The notes: a model not told the origin generated them from the sequence alone. Positions 44,631 to 53,550 are shown, counted from the first letter of the stretch. The stretch is DNA of 64,000 nt from Streptomyces alboflavus (GCF_000716675.1 NZ_JNXT01000057.1:1-64000), one strand, 5' to 3'. Numbers and translations: made by a program.

Positions 44631-45212
44631 TCAGCCGGCCAGCGCCTGCCGGACTGAGCTGATCGTCGCGGTGCGGGCGAGCACCGTCAGGGCGGCCTGG
44701 TGCAGAGCGTCGTCCGACGTCGCGGTGGCGTCCTCGAGGACCTCGACGGCGAAGTCGCGGTCGTGTGCCTCACGTGCGGCGGACAGCACGACCAGATCCG
44801 TGGTGACCCCGGTCAGCAGCAGGGTGTTGACGTTCCGCGCCCGCAGCAGCCCGTCGAGGTCGGTGCCGTGGAAGGGGCTCAGCCGGTGCTTGGCGACGAC
44901 GGGCTCGTCCTCGGCGGGCTTCAGCTGGTCGTGCACCTGGGTGGCCCAGGTGCCGAGCACGATCCGCCGGTCGTCCCGTGCCTCACGGAAGACCGGGGAC
45001 GTCTCGGGCCACTCGGCGTAGTCGGACGAGAATCCCACCACGACGTACAGCACGGGAATTCCCTGGGCGCGGGCCAGGGAAATTGCTTCGGCAGCGTGAT
45101 CGAGCACACCGCGCCGACGTACCTGTTCCAGATATCCGTCGCCCGCGTACTTTCCTTCCGGGTGGACGATCTCATTGATGAGGTCCATCACTAGAAGTGC
45201 AGGTCGCCGCAT
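44631..45212 (-). CDS. isochorismatase-fold hydrolase lacking the nucleophilic cysteine
   Basis: A 193-residue isochorismatase-like protein. The acidic residue (LLVMDLINEIV) and the Lys (VAKHRLSPFHGT) of the active site are present. The third position, normally Cys in GVxTxxCV, is Val (GVTTDLVVLSAAREA, about residue 141). EntB/PhzD-type isochorismatases also lack this Cys and hydrolyse vinyl ethers, so a non-amidase reaction is plausible. It is the first gene of the leftward operon; AAGGAA precedes ATG 45212. The upstream extension of the frame to 45338 looks untranslated. Confidence 0.82.
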   Translation of the reverse strand: MRRPALLVMDLINEIVHPEGKYAGDGYLEQVRRRGVLDHAAEAISLARAQGIPVLYVVVGFSSDYAEWPETSPVFREARDDRRIVLGTWATQVHDQLKPAEDEPVVAKHRLSPFHGTDLDGLLRARNVNTLLLTGVTTDLVVLSAAREAHDRDFAVEVLEDATATSDDALHQAALTVLARTATISSVRQALAG

Positions 45213-45533
45213 CACGCATTCCTTCCGTTGGCACAGGCCGAGTTGGCTCATATCGAGGCGCCGCCACAGTACCACCGGAAAATCGGCCGATCGCCAACTC
45301 GGCAGTGCATGAGGGAAATTCATGTGAAGCATGAGCAATGGGTCGTTGAAGGTTGAATGCAGGCGCCTCTACGGTGGTTGGCGGCGCAATCGAATTCTGC
45401 GCGCCAGGGCGTCACGCCAACGCGGGAACGCCGGCGCCGTAACGCCAGTTCGGTATCGCCTGCGCCGTAACTCCGGCGCGGTATCGCCTGCGTGCGAACG
45501 CAATCGTGGGAACTCGAAAGGGAATGGCCTGCC
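45213..45533. promoter_or_regulatory. divergent promoter region with 28-bp direct repeat
   Basis: The spacer separates the leftward isochorismatase-like operon from the rightward FAD/NAD(P) gene. It contains a 28-base direct repeat (45434-45461 and 45462-45489; about 24 of 28 bases agree) built around GCCGTAAC and CGGTATCGCCT. The left part (45270-45350) is relatively A/T-rich. The repeats are candidate regulator sites, possibly for the LysR protein at 39299. An AAAGGGA ribosome-binding site lies ten bases before TTG 45534. Confidence 0.55.
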
Positions 45534-47450
45534 TTGACACTCCGTGTTGCCGATGACAACTCACTGTCCGAGTCGGCTCCGTATCGCGTCGCGGTGGTCG
45601 GCAGCGGGCCGCGGGGCCTTTCGGTGGTCGAGCGCCTCGCCGCCCGGTTGCTCGCGGCGCCGCCCGCCCACCCCGTGGACATCCACCTGATCGACTCCGT
45701 GCAGGTGGGCTGCGGCCGGGTCTGGCGGACGGACCAGCCCGAGTGGTTCCTGATGAACACCGTGGCGGGCGAGGTCTCCGCGTACTCGGGCCCCCAGGAC
45801 GGCGGGCCGCACCGCCCCGGCGCCGGGCCCTCGCTGGCCGAGTGGTGGAGCTCCGCCGACGCGAACTGTCCGGGCCCGCACGGCTACGCTCCCCGCGCCG
45901 TCCACGGCCGCTACATGCTGTACGTGCTGAGCACCATCGAGGCGACGCTGCCCGCGGGCGTGCGGCTGCACCGGACCACGGCGGCGGTGGCCGACCTGGA
46001 GCGCGCCGCCGACGGCTACCGGCTGACGTTCTCGGACGGCACCCGCCTCGACGCCGACCGGGTGGTCCTGACCACGGGACACACCCGGCCCCGACTGACC
46101 GGGGCACAGCGGGAACTCGCCGAATTCGCGGCCGCGCGGCCGCGCCTCTCGTACATCCGCGGCGATTCCACGGCCGATATGCCGCTGGACCGAATTCCGG
46201 CGGGTTCGGCGGTCGGAATTCTCGGCCTCGGCCTTTCCTTCTACGACGTCATGGCGGCGCTGACCCTGGGGCGCGGCGGCGCCTTCCGGGACGACGGCAT
46301 CGGCGGGCTCGTCTACGAACCCAGCGGCGACGAGCCGCTCTTGGTGGCCGGTTCCCGAAGCGCCATGCCTCTGCCCGCGCGCGGACGCAACCAGAAGGAC
46401 GCCAACCACCGCTACACACCGGTGCTCTTCACCGCCGACCAGGTACGCCGGGCGCGCCCCCACGGGCCGTACGACTTCCGCGCGGACATCGTTCCCTGGC
46501 TCCTCGCCGAGGTGGAACTCGTCTACTACGCCACGGAACTGCGCCATCGCGCGGGCGAGCGGGCCGCCCGGGAGTTCACCGCCGAAGTCGCGAGAGCCGC
46601 CGAGTCAGGACCGCCGAAGCCGGCCGCGGCGGCCGACCGGTACGGCGTGGGCGACCTGCCGCCGCTCGACCTCGACCGGCTCGCCCGGCCCTTCGCGGGG
46701 CGCACGTTCGCCGGTCCCGAGGAGTTCTCCAAGGCCCTCCTGAGCGCTGTCGAGGACGACCTCGCGCACGCCGAACTCGGCAATGTGGACTCGCCGTTGA
46801 AGGCCGCCCTCGACGTCCTGCGGGACACCCGCGCGCTCATCCGCGAGTTCGTCGACTTCGGCGGGCTGCTCCCGGCGTCGCACCGCGACGACTTCATCGG
46901 CTGGTACAACCCGAGGAGTTCGTTCCTCGCAGCCGGTCCGCCGCGTGTCCGGCTGCGGCAGGTCGCGGCCCTGGTCTCGGCCGGGACGCTGCGCGTCGTC
47001 GGCCCGGACACCCGCTTCACGGGGGACGCCGCGACCGGCCGCTTCCTCTGCTCGTCCCCGTACGTGACCGACTCGCACGTGCGCGTGGACACCGTGATCG
47101 ACGCCCGTGTGCCCTCCCCCGACCTGCACCGGGACCCGTCGCCGCTGACCCGCCGCCTCGTCGAGCGAGGCCTCTGGACCAGCTTTCGCAACGGCACCGG
47201 GGCGGACGCCTTCGACACGGGCGGCGTGGCCGTCACCGGGTCGCCCTTCCATCCGATGGACAGCTCCGGCGCCCCGGACGAGGGGCTTTACGTCCTGGGC
47301 ATCCCCACCGAGCACACCCGCTGGTTCATGCAGGCGGGCAGCAGCCGGCCGGGGTTCTGGACGGACTTCGTCCGGGACGCCGACGCCATCGCCGCACACG
47401 CCCTCTCCCCGTTGGAATCCCTGACACGCACCGTGCTCGACACGGTCTGA
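45534..47450 (+). CDS. large FAD/NAD(P)-binding oxidoreductase (NAD_binding_9-type)
   Basis: A 638-residue flavoprotein. It has an N-terminal dinucleotide motif (VAVVGSGPRGLSVVERLAAR), an internal second Rossmann motif (VGILGLGLSFYDVMAAL, about residue 220) and a C-terminal segment (GIPTEHTRWFMQAGSSRPG). It resembles the FAD/NAD(P)-binding family that includes N-hydroxylase- and ketoreductase-like proteins in metabolite clusters; the reaction cannot be assigned. The start is taken as TTG 45534 because an AAAGGGA site precedes it; GTG 45492 lies inside the repeat and lacks such a site. The synthase gene follows after 39 bases. Confidence 0.8.
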   Translation: MTLRVADDNSLSESAPYRVAVVGSGPRGLSVVERLAARLLAAPPAHPVDIHLIDSVQVGCGRVWRTDQPEWFLMNTVAGEVSAYSGPQDGGPHRPGAGPSLAEWWSSADANCPGPHGYAPRAVHGRYMLYVLSTIEATLPAGVRLHRTTAAVADLERAADGYRLTFSDGTRLDADRVVLTTGHTRPRLTGAQRELAEFAAARPRLSYIRGDSTADMPLDRIPAGSAVGILGLGLSFYDVMAALTLGRGGAFRDDGIGGLVYEPSGDEPLLVAGSRSAMPLPARGRNQKDANHRYTPVLFTADQVRRARPHGPYDFRADIVPWLLAEVELVYYATELRHRAGERAAREFTAEVARAAESGPPKPAAAADRYGVGDLPPLDLDRLARPFAGRTFAGPEEFSKALLSAVEDDLAHAELGNVDSPLKAALDVLRDTRALIREFVDFGGLLPASHRDDFIGWYNPRSSFLAAGPPRVRLRQVAALVSAGTLRVVGPDTRFTGDAATGRFLCSSPYVTDSHVRVDTVIDARVPSPDLHRDPSPLTRRLVERGLWTSFRNGTGADAFDTGGVAVTGSPFHPMDSSGAPDEGLYVLGIPTEHTRWFMQAGSSRPGFWTDFVRDADAIAAHALSPLESLTRTVLDTV

Positions 47451-47479
47451 GGAGACCGTGCCGGACACGGTCTGAGGAG
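47439..47479 (+). repeat. 16-bp direct repeat carrying stop codon and ribosome-binding site
   Basis: GACACGGTCTGAGGAG occurs perfectly at 47439-47454 and 47464-47479. The first copy contains the TGA stop of the FAD gene and the second provides the GGAG of the synthase gene. It probably arose by a local duplication. Confidence 0.85.
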
Positions 47480-47489
47480 TACGGAACAC

Positions 47490-48671
47490 ATGCAGCAGTC
47501 CGCTGAAGCTCGCCGGATCTCGGTCTTCGACACCACGCTCCGCGATGGTGAACAGGCCCCTGGCAACGCCATGACCCCGCAGCAGAAGCTCGACATGGCC
47601 CTGCGCATCGAGGCGCTCGGTGTCGACTACATCGAGGCGGGCTTCCCCGCCTCCTCCCGCAGTGAGTACAGAGCCACCCGACTCATCTCCAGAAACCTGA
47701 CGAAGGCCCGCTTCACCACGTTCTGCCGGGCGGTGCGCGAGGACGTGGCGACCGCGGTGGAGGCGGGCGGCACGGCCAACCACCAAGTGCAGATCATGGC
47801 CACGGGCAGTGACATGCATCTGCGCCACAAGCGCGGCATCTCGCGCGCCGAGGCCGTCGCCGAGGTCGCGGACACCGTCACCTTCGCCCGCTCCCTCGGC
47901 GTGGAGTCCGTGTCCATCGGCATCGAGGACGCCAGCCGCGGCGAGCACGACCTGCTCCGGGCCATCACGGAGGAGGCCATCGCCGCCGGAGCCACGTGCT
48001 TCGTCGTCGCGGACACCTCCGGCTGCCACACCCCGGCCCAGTACGCCGCGCTGATCTCCGCGTTCCGCACCTGGGCGCCCGCGCCCGTGCGCATCGCGAC
48101 CCACTGCCACCAGGACTTCGGTCTCTCCCTGGCCAACGCCGTGGCCGGCCTTCAGGCCGGTGCCGACGAGGTCCAGGCGACCCTCGGCGGCATCGGCGAG
48201 CGCGCGGGCAACACGCCCCTGGAGGAAGTGGCCGCCCTCCTCGCCTACCGCGGCGACGACCTGGGCCTGCGCACCGACATCGACCTGGCCTCGATGTACG
48301 CGGCGTACACCGCGCTGCGCAAGGTCATCGGCATGGAGGAGCCCCGCAACAAGGCCATCTTCGGCACGTACGCCTTCGCCACCGCGGCCGGCATCCACCA
48401 GCAGGGCATCCTGCGCAACCCCGCCACCTACGAGTACGCCGAGCCCGCGCGCTTCGGCCGTGAGCGCTCCCTGCTCATCGGGCGCCACTCCGGCCGCGCC
48501 GTCCTGCGCCACCTCCTCGACCAGCTCGGCCTCGATGTCACCCAGGAGGAGCTGGCCGAGCTGTACCGCGTCCACATCGCCGAGCGGACCGGCGGCGACT
48601 GCGAGGACCTGGACGTCCTGAAGGAGCGTCTGGCCAAGGAGTTGGGGCCGCGCAGCGCGGTGGCCGCCTGA
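47490..48671 (+). CDS. 2-isopropylmalate/homocitrate-synthase-family enzyme without regulatory domain
   Basis: A 393-residue HMGL-like TIM-barrel enzyme that condenses acetyl-CoA with a 2-oxo acid. The signature FDTTLRDGEQAPG starts near residue 12, metal-binding HCHQDFG lies near 208 and the second signature region (GGIGERAGNTPLEEV) near 236. A short C-terminal region ends at about 390, so the leucine-feedback LeuA domain is absent, as in NifV and homocitrate synthases. GGAG lies ten bases before the ATG. With the LeuC/LeuD-like subunits and aminotransferase it suggests a dedicated 2-oxo-acid elongation. The acceptor is unknown. Confidence 0.88.
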   Translation: MQQSAEARRISVFDTTLRDGEQAPGNAMTPQQKLDMALRIEALGVDYIEAGFPASSRSEYRATRLISRNLTKARFTTFCRAVREDVATAVEAGGTANHQVQIMATGSDMHLRHKRGISRAEAVAEVADTVTFARSLGVESVSIGIEDASRGEHDLLRAITEEAIAAGATCFVVADTSGCHTPAQYAALISAFRTWAPAPVRIATHCHQDFGLSLANAVAGLQAGADEVQATLGGIGERAGNTPLEEVAALLAYRGDDLGLRTDIDLASMYAAYTALRKVIGMEEPRNKAIFGTYAFATAAGIHQQGILRNPATYEYAEPARFGRERSLLIGRHSGRAVLRHLLDQLGLDVTQEELAELYRVHIAERTGGDCEDLDVLKERLAKELGPRSAVAA

Positions 48672-48691
48672 CCCCCGTCGGCGACCAGCCA

Positions 48692-48724
48692 CGAGGGCCC
48701 CGACCGTCCCGGCCGGGGCCCTCG
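48692..48724 (+). terminator. 11-bp hairpin ending the synthase operon
   Basis: CGAGGGCCCCG (48692-48702) pairs perfectly with CGGGGCCCTCG (48714-48724), followed by TTCTGT, 20 bases after the stop codon. It is a clear right edge for the biosynthetic gene set. Confidence 0.85.
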
Positions 48725-49090
48725 TTCTGTGCGGGTCTGTCCGGGGATGCCTGGTCAGACGTGGTCAATGCAGCTAAGTGATCCACCAGCACGTGAAGAG
48801 TGGGCCGTCGTCCGCTCACGCATCGCTCACGCAGGCACGTGCTTGACCAGCCCTCCTGACAGATCTCGAACTCGCAGTGCGGGCACTGGTGCTAGTCAGT
48901 GGGTTCGGGCTGGCCGGGGTATGGCCTGGGACGGTGCCAGAGCGCGAGCAGAGAAACAACGGGCACCTCGACAGCTACACCGGGCAACGGAGCTACCTGA
49001 GCAGGCCCGTTGACCAAGCTGCCGCACTGAGAAAATCCAAGGTCCCGACAGAGTCAAGCCGATGCGACAAGAGCGGCCGCTCAAGCTCCC
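48725..49090. other. gene-free junction region
   Basis: This is lower-GC DNA without a convincing gene. It carries the left copy of a 25-base direct repeat (48809-48833). A weak plus-strand open frame (48877-49128) overlaps the next gene and has no ribosome-binding site. It looks like degenerate acquired DNA. Confidence 0.5.
48809..48833. repeat. 25-bp direct repeat, left copy
   Basis: CGTCCGCTCACGCATCGCTC plus ACGCA. It recurs with a single G/A change at 53526-53550, on the far side of the MocR/MFS/MFS block. Confidence 0.85.
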
Positions 49091-50524
49091 TCACGCAGCC
49101 CCGTACACACAGTCGAGAGCGTCGGTGAGGGCGTCGAGCGCGGCAGGGTAGGCGTGTTCGCTCGGTGTCCCGTAGCCGATGATGACGCCCTGGGGGTGGT
49201 CACCGGACGCGTGCCAGCGTCCGTTCAGCCGACCCAGCCGCAGTGCCCGGGCCGCGGCGGCGGACAGGACGTCCTCTTCGGTGGGGCCCTGGTCCGGCAG
49301 GCTGAGCAGAACGTGGAGACCGGCGGCGATGCCGTGGACGGCCGGGCGGCGGGCCGGAGGTCCGGGCAGGGCCCGCAGCCGGGCGAGGAGTTGGTCGCGG
49401 CGGCGCTGGTAGCGCAGTCGGCTGGTGCGGATGTGCCGGTCGTAGGCGTGGCTGTCGATGAAGTCCGCCAGAGTGAGTTGTCCGGGGACTTCGGTGTGGT
49501 GGTCGTCGTACTGCTTGGCTTCGACGAGCGGAGTCAGCAGTCGGCGCGGGCAGACCACCCAGCCCAGGCGCAGGGCCGGGCCGAGGGTCTTGGAGACCGT
49601 GCCGACATAGGCGACGTGTTCCGCTGCGGTGCCCTGGATGGCGCCGACCGGGTGGCGGTCGTAGCGGAACTCACCGTCGTAGTCGTTCTCGATGACCAGA
49701 CCGCTCGTCGAACGCGCCCAGGCCACCAGTTCGCGGCGGCGCGCAGGGTGAAGGGTGTGTCCGGTGGGGTACTGGTGCGCCGGTGTGACCTCCACCGCGT
49801 CGACGGACGGAAACGTGGCCAGGAGGTCGGTGCGCGCACCGCGGTCATCGACGGGGAGAGGGGCGACCGTCGCTCCGGCTCTGCGGACCACCTCCCGGTG
49901 GAAGGCGGCGCCGGGGTCCTCCATCGCGACCGTGGCCGGTCCGTTCTCGGCGAGCACGCGAGTCAGCAGGGCGAGTGCCTGCACATAACCATTGGTGATC
50001 ACGATCCGGTCGGGATGCGCGAGCACCCCGCGGGTGCGCCCCAGGTAAGCGGCGACCGCGGTGCGCAGCTCGAACTGGCCGCGCGGGTCGCCGTACGCGT
50101 AGGCGTCCGCCGGAGCTGCGGTCAGTGCGCGGCGGGCAGAGCGCAGCCACGCCGTCACCGGGAAGGCGGAGGCGTCCGGTCGGCCCGGCCGCAGGTCGTG
50201 CCAGGGCACTTCCGGCGCCGGAGCGGATGGCTCGCCGGGGACGTCGGCCGAGAGGTGGGGGAGCTGGGCCACTGCTGTGCCGGAGCCTTGGTCGGCGGTG
50301 AGATAGCCCTCGGCTACGAGCTGGTCGTACGCGCCCCGGACTGTACCCCGGGACAGGCCGAGGTCGGCTGCGAGCCTGCGGGTGGCGGGCAGTCGGGTCC
50401 CCGAGACGAGACGGCGGGAGCGGATGGCCGCCCGCAGGGCCTGCTCCAGACCCCGCTGACGGCCGAGCGCCGGGTCGATCTCCAGATGAAGATCGACACC
50501 GAAAATGGGCCAGGATTCCCTCAC
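49091..50524 (-). CDS. MocR/PdxR-family regulator (GntR wHTH plus aminotransferase-like domain)
   Basis: A 477-residue chimeric regulator. The GntR-type wHTH (RLPATRRLAADLGLSRGTVR, residues 40-80) joins a fold-type I PLP domain with AMEDPGAAF, VIENDYDGEFRYD and the Lys in TVSKTLGPALRLGW (about 311). MocR proteins bind PLP and sense amino acids or vitamin B6 vitamers. It is divergent from an MFS gene with only 41 bases between starts, so it probably regulates that exporter. GTG 50524 is used because conserved sequence (WPIFGVDLHL) begins five residues later. Confidence 0.9.
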   Translation of the reverse strand: MRESWPIFGVDLHLEIDPALGRQRGLEQALRAAIRSRRLVSGTRLPATRRLAADLGLSRGTVRGAYDQLVAEGYLTADQGSGTAVAQLPHLSADVPGEPSAPAPEVPWHDLRPGRPDASAFPVTAWLRSARRALTAAPADAYAYGDPRGQFELRTAVAAYLGRTRGVLAHPDRIVITNGYVQALALLTRVLAENGPATVAMEDPGAAFHREVVRRAGATVAPLPVDDRGARTDLLATFPSVDAVEVTPAHQYPTGHTLHPARRRELVAWARSTSGLVIENDYDGEFRYDRHPVGAIQGTAAEHVAYVGTVSKTLGPALRLGWVVCPRRLLTPLVEAKQYDDHHTEVPGQLTLADFIDSHAYDRHIRTSRLRYQRRRDQLLARLRALPGPPARRPAVHGIAAGLHVLLSLPDQGPTEEDVLSAAAARALRLGRLNGRWHASGDHPQGVIIGYGTPSEHAYPAALDALTDALDCVYGAA

Positions 50525-50565
50525 AAAAGTGGACCTTAGCAGCGGCCCAATACCGAACTAGCGTC

Positions 50566-51825
50566 ATGAGCGTGACCACTCCAGAGACGGCAGGGCCGCT
50601 CCTTCCCGGCGCGCAACCGAGCCCTCGGCGATGGCTGATCCGGCTGCTCGCCGGGGCCTACGGCCTGACCATCGCCAACCTCTACTACTGCCAACCGCTG
50701 CTGCCCCGCATCGGGCATTCCCTCGGGGCGGATGCGTCCGTGGGGCAGTTGGTCACAGTCGGGCAGGTCGGCTATCTGCTGGCCCTGCTCATCGTCGTGC
50801 CGCTCGGCGACATCGTCCGTCGACGCCCCCTGGTGTGCGTGCTGCTGCTCGGCGAGGCCGGTGCCCTGGCGGCCACCGCCGTGGCGCCGACGATGGGTGT
50901 GCTGCTCGCCGCGGGTGCGGTGACCGGACTGGCGAGCGCGGGCGTGGTGAACGTGCTGGTGCCCTACGCGGCCACGCTCGCGCCCGACCACGAGCGTGGC
51001 CGGGTGGTCGCGACCGTGCTCAGCGGTGGCATGGCGGGAGTGCTGCTGTCCCGGACCGTCGCCGGGCTGGCGGCCGAGGCCGTGGGCTGGCGGGGTCTGT
51101 TCTGGATCGCGGCCCTGGTCACGCTGCTGCTGGCCGGAGCGCTCGCCCGCGCCTTGCCGTCCACACCGCCCGATGCGGCGCTCGGCTACACAGCGCAGCT
51201 GCGGGCAACCGTCCGGCTGGTGGCGGACGAACCCGTGCTGCGGCGGCGCTCGTTGATCGGCGCCTGCGTCTTCGCGAGCTTCGGGGTCTTCTGGGCGACG
51301 GCGGCGTTCCTGCTGGCCGGGCCGCCCTACCACTACACCGATGCGGGCATCGGCTGGTTCGCGCTGCTCGGCGCCGCGGGCGCGCTCGCGGCGCGCGGGG
51401 CCGGCCGGTTCGCGGACCGCGGTCGGCAGGGCGCGGCGACCGGGGTTCTCCTCCTGCTCGGCACCGCCTCGTTCACCGCCATCGCCGCCGGGGACCGGTA
51501 CCTGGCCTGGCTCGTCGTCGGTGTCCTGGCCATGGACATCGCCGTGCAGGGGACCCACATGCTGAACCTGAGCGTGGTCTACGGCCTTGTCGAAGGCGCC
51601 CGCGCGCGGATCGCGTCGGCCTACATGACCGGCTACACCTTGGGCGGGGTGGCGGGTTCCGCCGTGGGGACGGCCGCCTACCGCGTCGGTGGATGGCACG
51701 CCGTGTCCGCAGCGGGCGCCGCATTCACCGCTCTGGGGCTCGTGGTCTGGGCAGTGGACAACCGCGAGAACGGCAGACGGCCGCACCAGTCCGCAAGGCC
51801 GGCCGTGGCCCGCCGGACGGGGTGA
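50566..51825 (+). CDS. MFS transporter, probable MocR target
   Basis: A 419-residue, twelve-helix MFS exporter. The first helix (YGLTIANLYYCQPLLPRIGH) and the motif-A region (LGDIVRRRPLVCVLLL) resemble the YnfM/YgaY-type exporters often found beside MocR or LysR genes. The start is ATG at 50566, divergent from the MocR gene. It probably exports an amino acid-like or aromatic compound. Confidence 0.88.
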   Translation: MSVTTPETAGPLLPGAQPSPRRWLIRLLAGAYGLTIANLYYCQPLLPRIGHSLGADASVGQLVTVGQVGYLLALLIVVPLGDIVRRRPLVCVLLLGEAGALAATAVAPTMGVLLAAGAVTGLASAGVVNVLVPYAATLAPDHERGRVVATVLSGGMAGVLLSRTVAGLAAEAVGWRGLFWIAALVTLLLAGALARALPSTPPDAALGYTAQLRATVRLVADEPVLRRRSLIGACVFASFGVFWATAAFLLAGPPYHYTDAGIGWFALLGAAGALAARGAGRFADRGRQGAATGVLLLLGTASFTAIAAGDRYLAWLVVGVLAMDIAVQGTHMLNLSVVYGLVEGARARIASAYMTGYTLGGVAGSAVGTAAYRVGGWHAVSAAGAAFTALGLVVWAVDNRENGRRPHQSARPAVARRTG

Positions 51826-52050
51826 CCCTCGATGATCAGCGGCGGCAGGCGTGAACCGGGGCGGCACATTCCGCTGGACGGCGCTCGTTCGCACCCGGCA
51901 CGGGTGTCGCCGTGGACGCGAGCGCACAGGGCGAGGTACGTCATGGCGAGCGATCGGCATCTGGTCGTCGCCGCGCAGCCCTCCGAGACCGTCCTTCGTC
52001 CCAGGCCGGTCAGACCGCGGCCGGCAAGGCCACGCACCTGAGGAAGTCCC

Positions 52051-53472
52051 ATGTCAGATCCGACCACGAAGGCCACCGCCCCCACTCCCGACCCGGCACG
52101 CTGGCGGGCCCTCGCTCTGCTCTGCCTGGCCGGGTTCATGGTGATCCTCGACGCGCAGATCGTCATCCTCGCCCTGCCGACCATCGCCGAGGACCTCGGC
52201 GTGACGGACGGTCATGAGGAATGGGTCATGGCCGCGTACCTGCTGAGCTTCGGCGGTCTCATGCTGCTCGGCGGCCGTACCGCGGACCTGCTGGGTCGGC
52301 GCCGCGTCTTCGTCGCCGGTAGCCTGCTTTTCCTCTTGTCCTCGCTGCTCTGCGGACTCTCCTGGTCGCTCGGTGTCCTGGTCGCGGCGCGGGTCGCCCA
52401 GGGCATGTCGGCCGCCGTGTTCGCACCGACCGCGCTCTCCATCCTCATGAACACCTTCGAAGAGGGGCCGGAACGCAACAGGGCGCTCGCCTTCTGATCG
52501 GGAAGCGGCGGCTTCGGCGGTACGGCCGCGCTCCTCGTCGGCGGCCCGGTGACCGACTTCCTCGGCTGGGAATGGGTCTTCTTCCTCAACGTGCCGGTCG
52601 CCGCGGTGATGGTGGTCCTGGGCCCGCTGCTCCTGAGGGAAAGCCGCGCACCCCGCCGCCCCCGCGCCTTCGACACGGCCGGAGCGGTGACCGCGACCGC
52701 CGCCATGGTCGCCTGCGTGTACGCCGTGGAACGGGCGCCCAGTGCCGGCTGGCTCAGCCCACAGACCCTCGGGCTGCTCGTCGCGGCCGCGCTCCTCGCT
52801 GCCCTGTTCGGCGCCATCGAGCGCCGCGTCACAGCGCCCCTGGTACCGCCCCGCCTGTTCCGTACCGGCACGGTCACCGGAGGCAACACCGTGATGTTCC
52901 TCCTCGGCTCCTGTGCCTTCGGCGCGCCCTACACCATCGCCCAGTACGGACAGGGCCCCCTCAGCTGGTCCGCGCTGCGGTCGGGCCTCACCACCGTGCC
53001 CCTGCCCGCCCTGGCCGCCGTCGGCGCGTACGCGGGCCAAGCCCTCGTCTCCCGCCTCGGCACGCGAGCGGTGGCAGTCGGCGGCCTCACCCTCATCGGA
53101 TGTGCCTGCGCCCTCCTCAGCTCGGTTCCGGCCAACGGTTCCTTCACTCGCGACCTGTTGCCCGGACTGCTCCTGTTCGGTCCAGGTCTCGGGGCATGCG
53201 CGGTGGCCGGGACGGCCGCCGCGCTCGGCGGAGTGGCCGAGCGGGACTCCGGGGTGGCTTCCGGCCTGAGCACCGCCTCGTTCCAGATCGGCGGCGCCTT
53301 CGGCGTGGCCGTGGCCTCCTCCGTCGCCGCCTCCTGCACGACCGCTCACGACGCCGCGTCGGGCCACCGTGCCGCCTTCACCGCCTGTGCCGTGCTCGCG
53401 GCGACAGCCGTATGCTGCGCCTTCCTCCTGCTGCGCCGACCGCCCCTGCCACAACTGCCCGGCTCGCCCTGA
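52051..53472 (+). pseudogene. DHA2-type MFS transporter gene broken by one in-frame stop
   Basis: Two in-frame pieces (52051-52497 and the continuation to 53472) together encode a 473-codon MFS exporter of the fourteen-helix DHA2 type (ALLCLAGFMVILDAQIVILA, GGRTADLLGRRRVF). They are separated only by TGA at 52495-52497, in the context LAF-stop-SGSGGFGGTAAL. A Trp codon (TGG) is expected there, so a single G-to-A change explains it. No frameshift is seen and both halves keep normal codon use, so the mutation is recent, or a sequencing error or readthrough. Confidence 0.85.
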
Positions 53473-53525
53473 GCCACGGACGCGGGTGCGTCGAGGAGTT
53501 CGTTGAGGAAGGCCTGCTGACGCCT

Positions 53526-53550
53526 CGTCCGCTCACGCATCACTCACGCA
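53526..53550. repeat. 25-bp direct repeat, right copy
   Basis: Matches 48809-48833 at 24 of 25 bases. It overlaps the start of a short minus-strand frame (MRERTRRQQAFLNELLDAP) that may be a gene remnant, and lies 93 bases from tRNA-Lys. Confidence 0.85.

Noticed and set aside
48877..49128. 83-codon plus-strand ORF in the junction region
   Set aside because: No ribosome-binding site, overlaps the MocR gene end and has no recognisable sequence.
52495..52497. selenocysteine or programmed UGA readthrough
   Set aside because: No selenoprotein family match and no structured element recognised next to the codon; a Trp codon mutation is simpler.
53346..53543. 65-codon minus-strand ORF starting MMRERTRRQQ
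   Set aside because: Overlaps the MFS pseudogene end antisense; only the first residues look protein-like, so it is at most a remnant.
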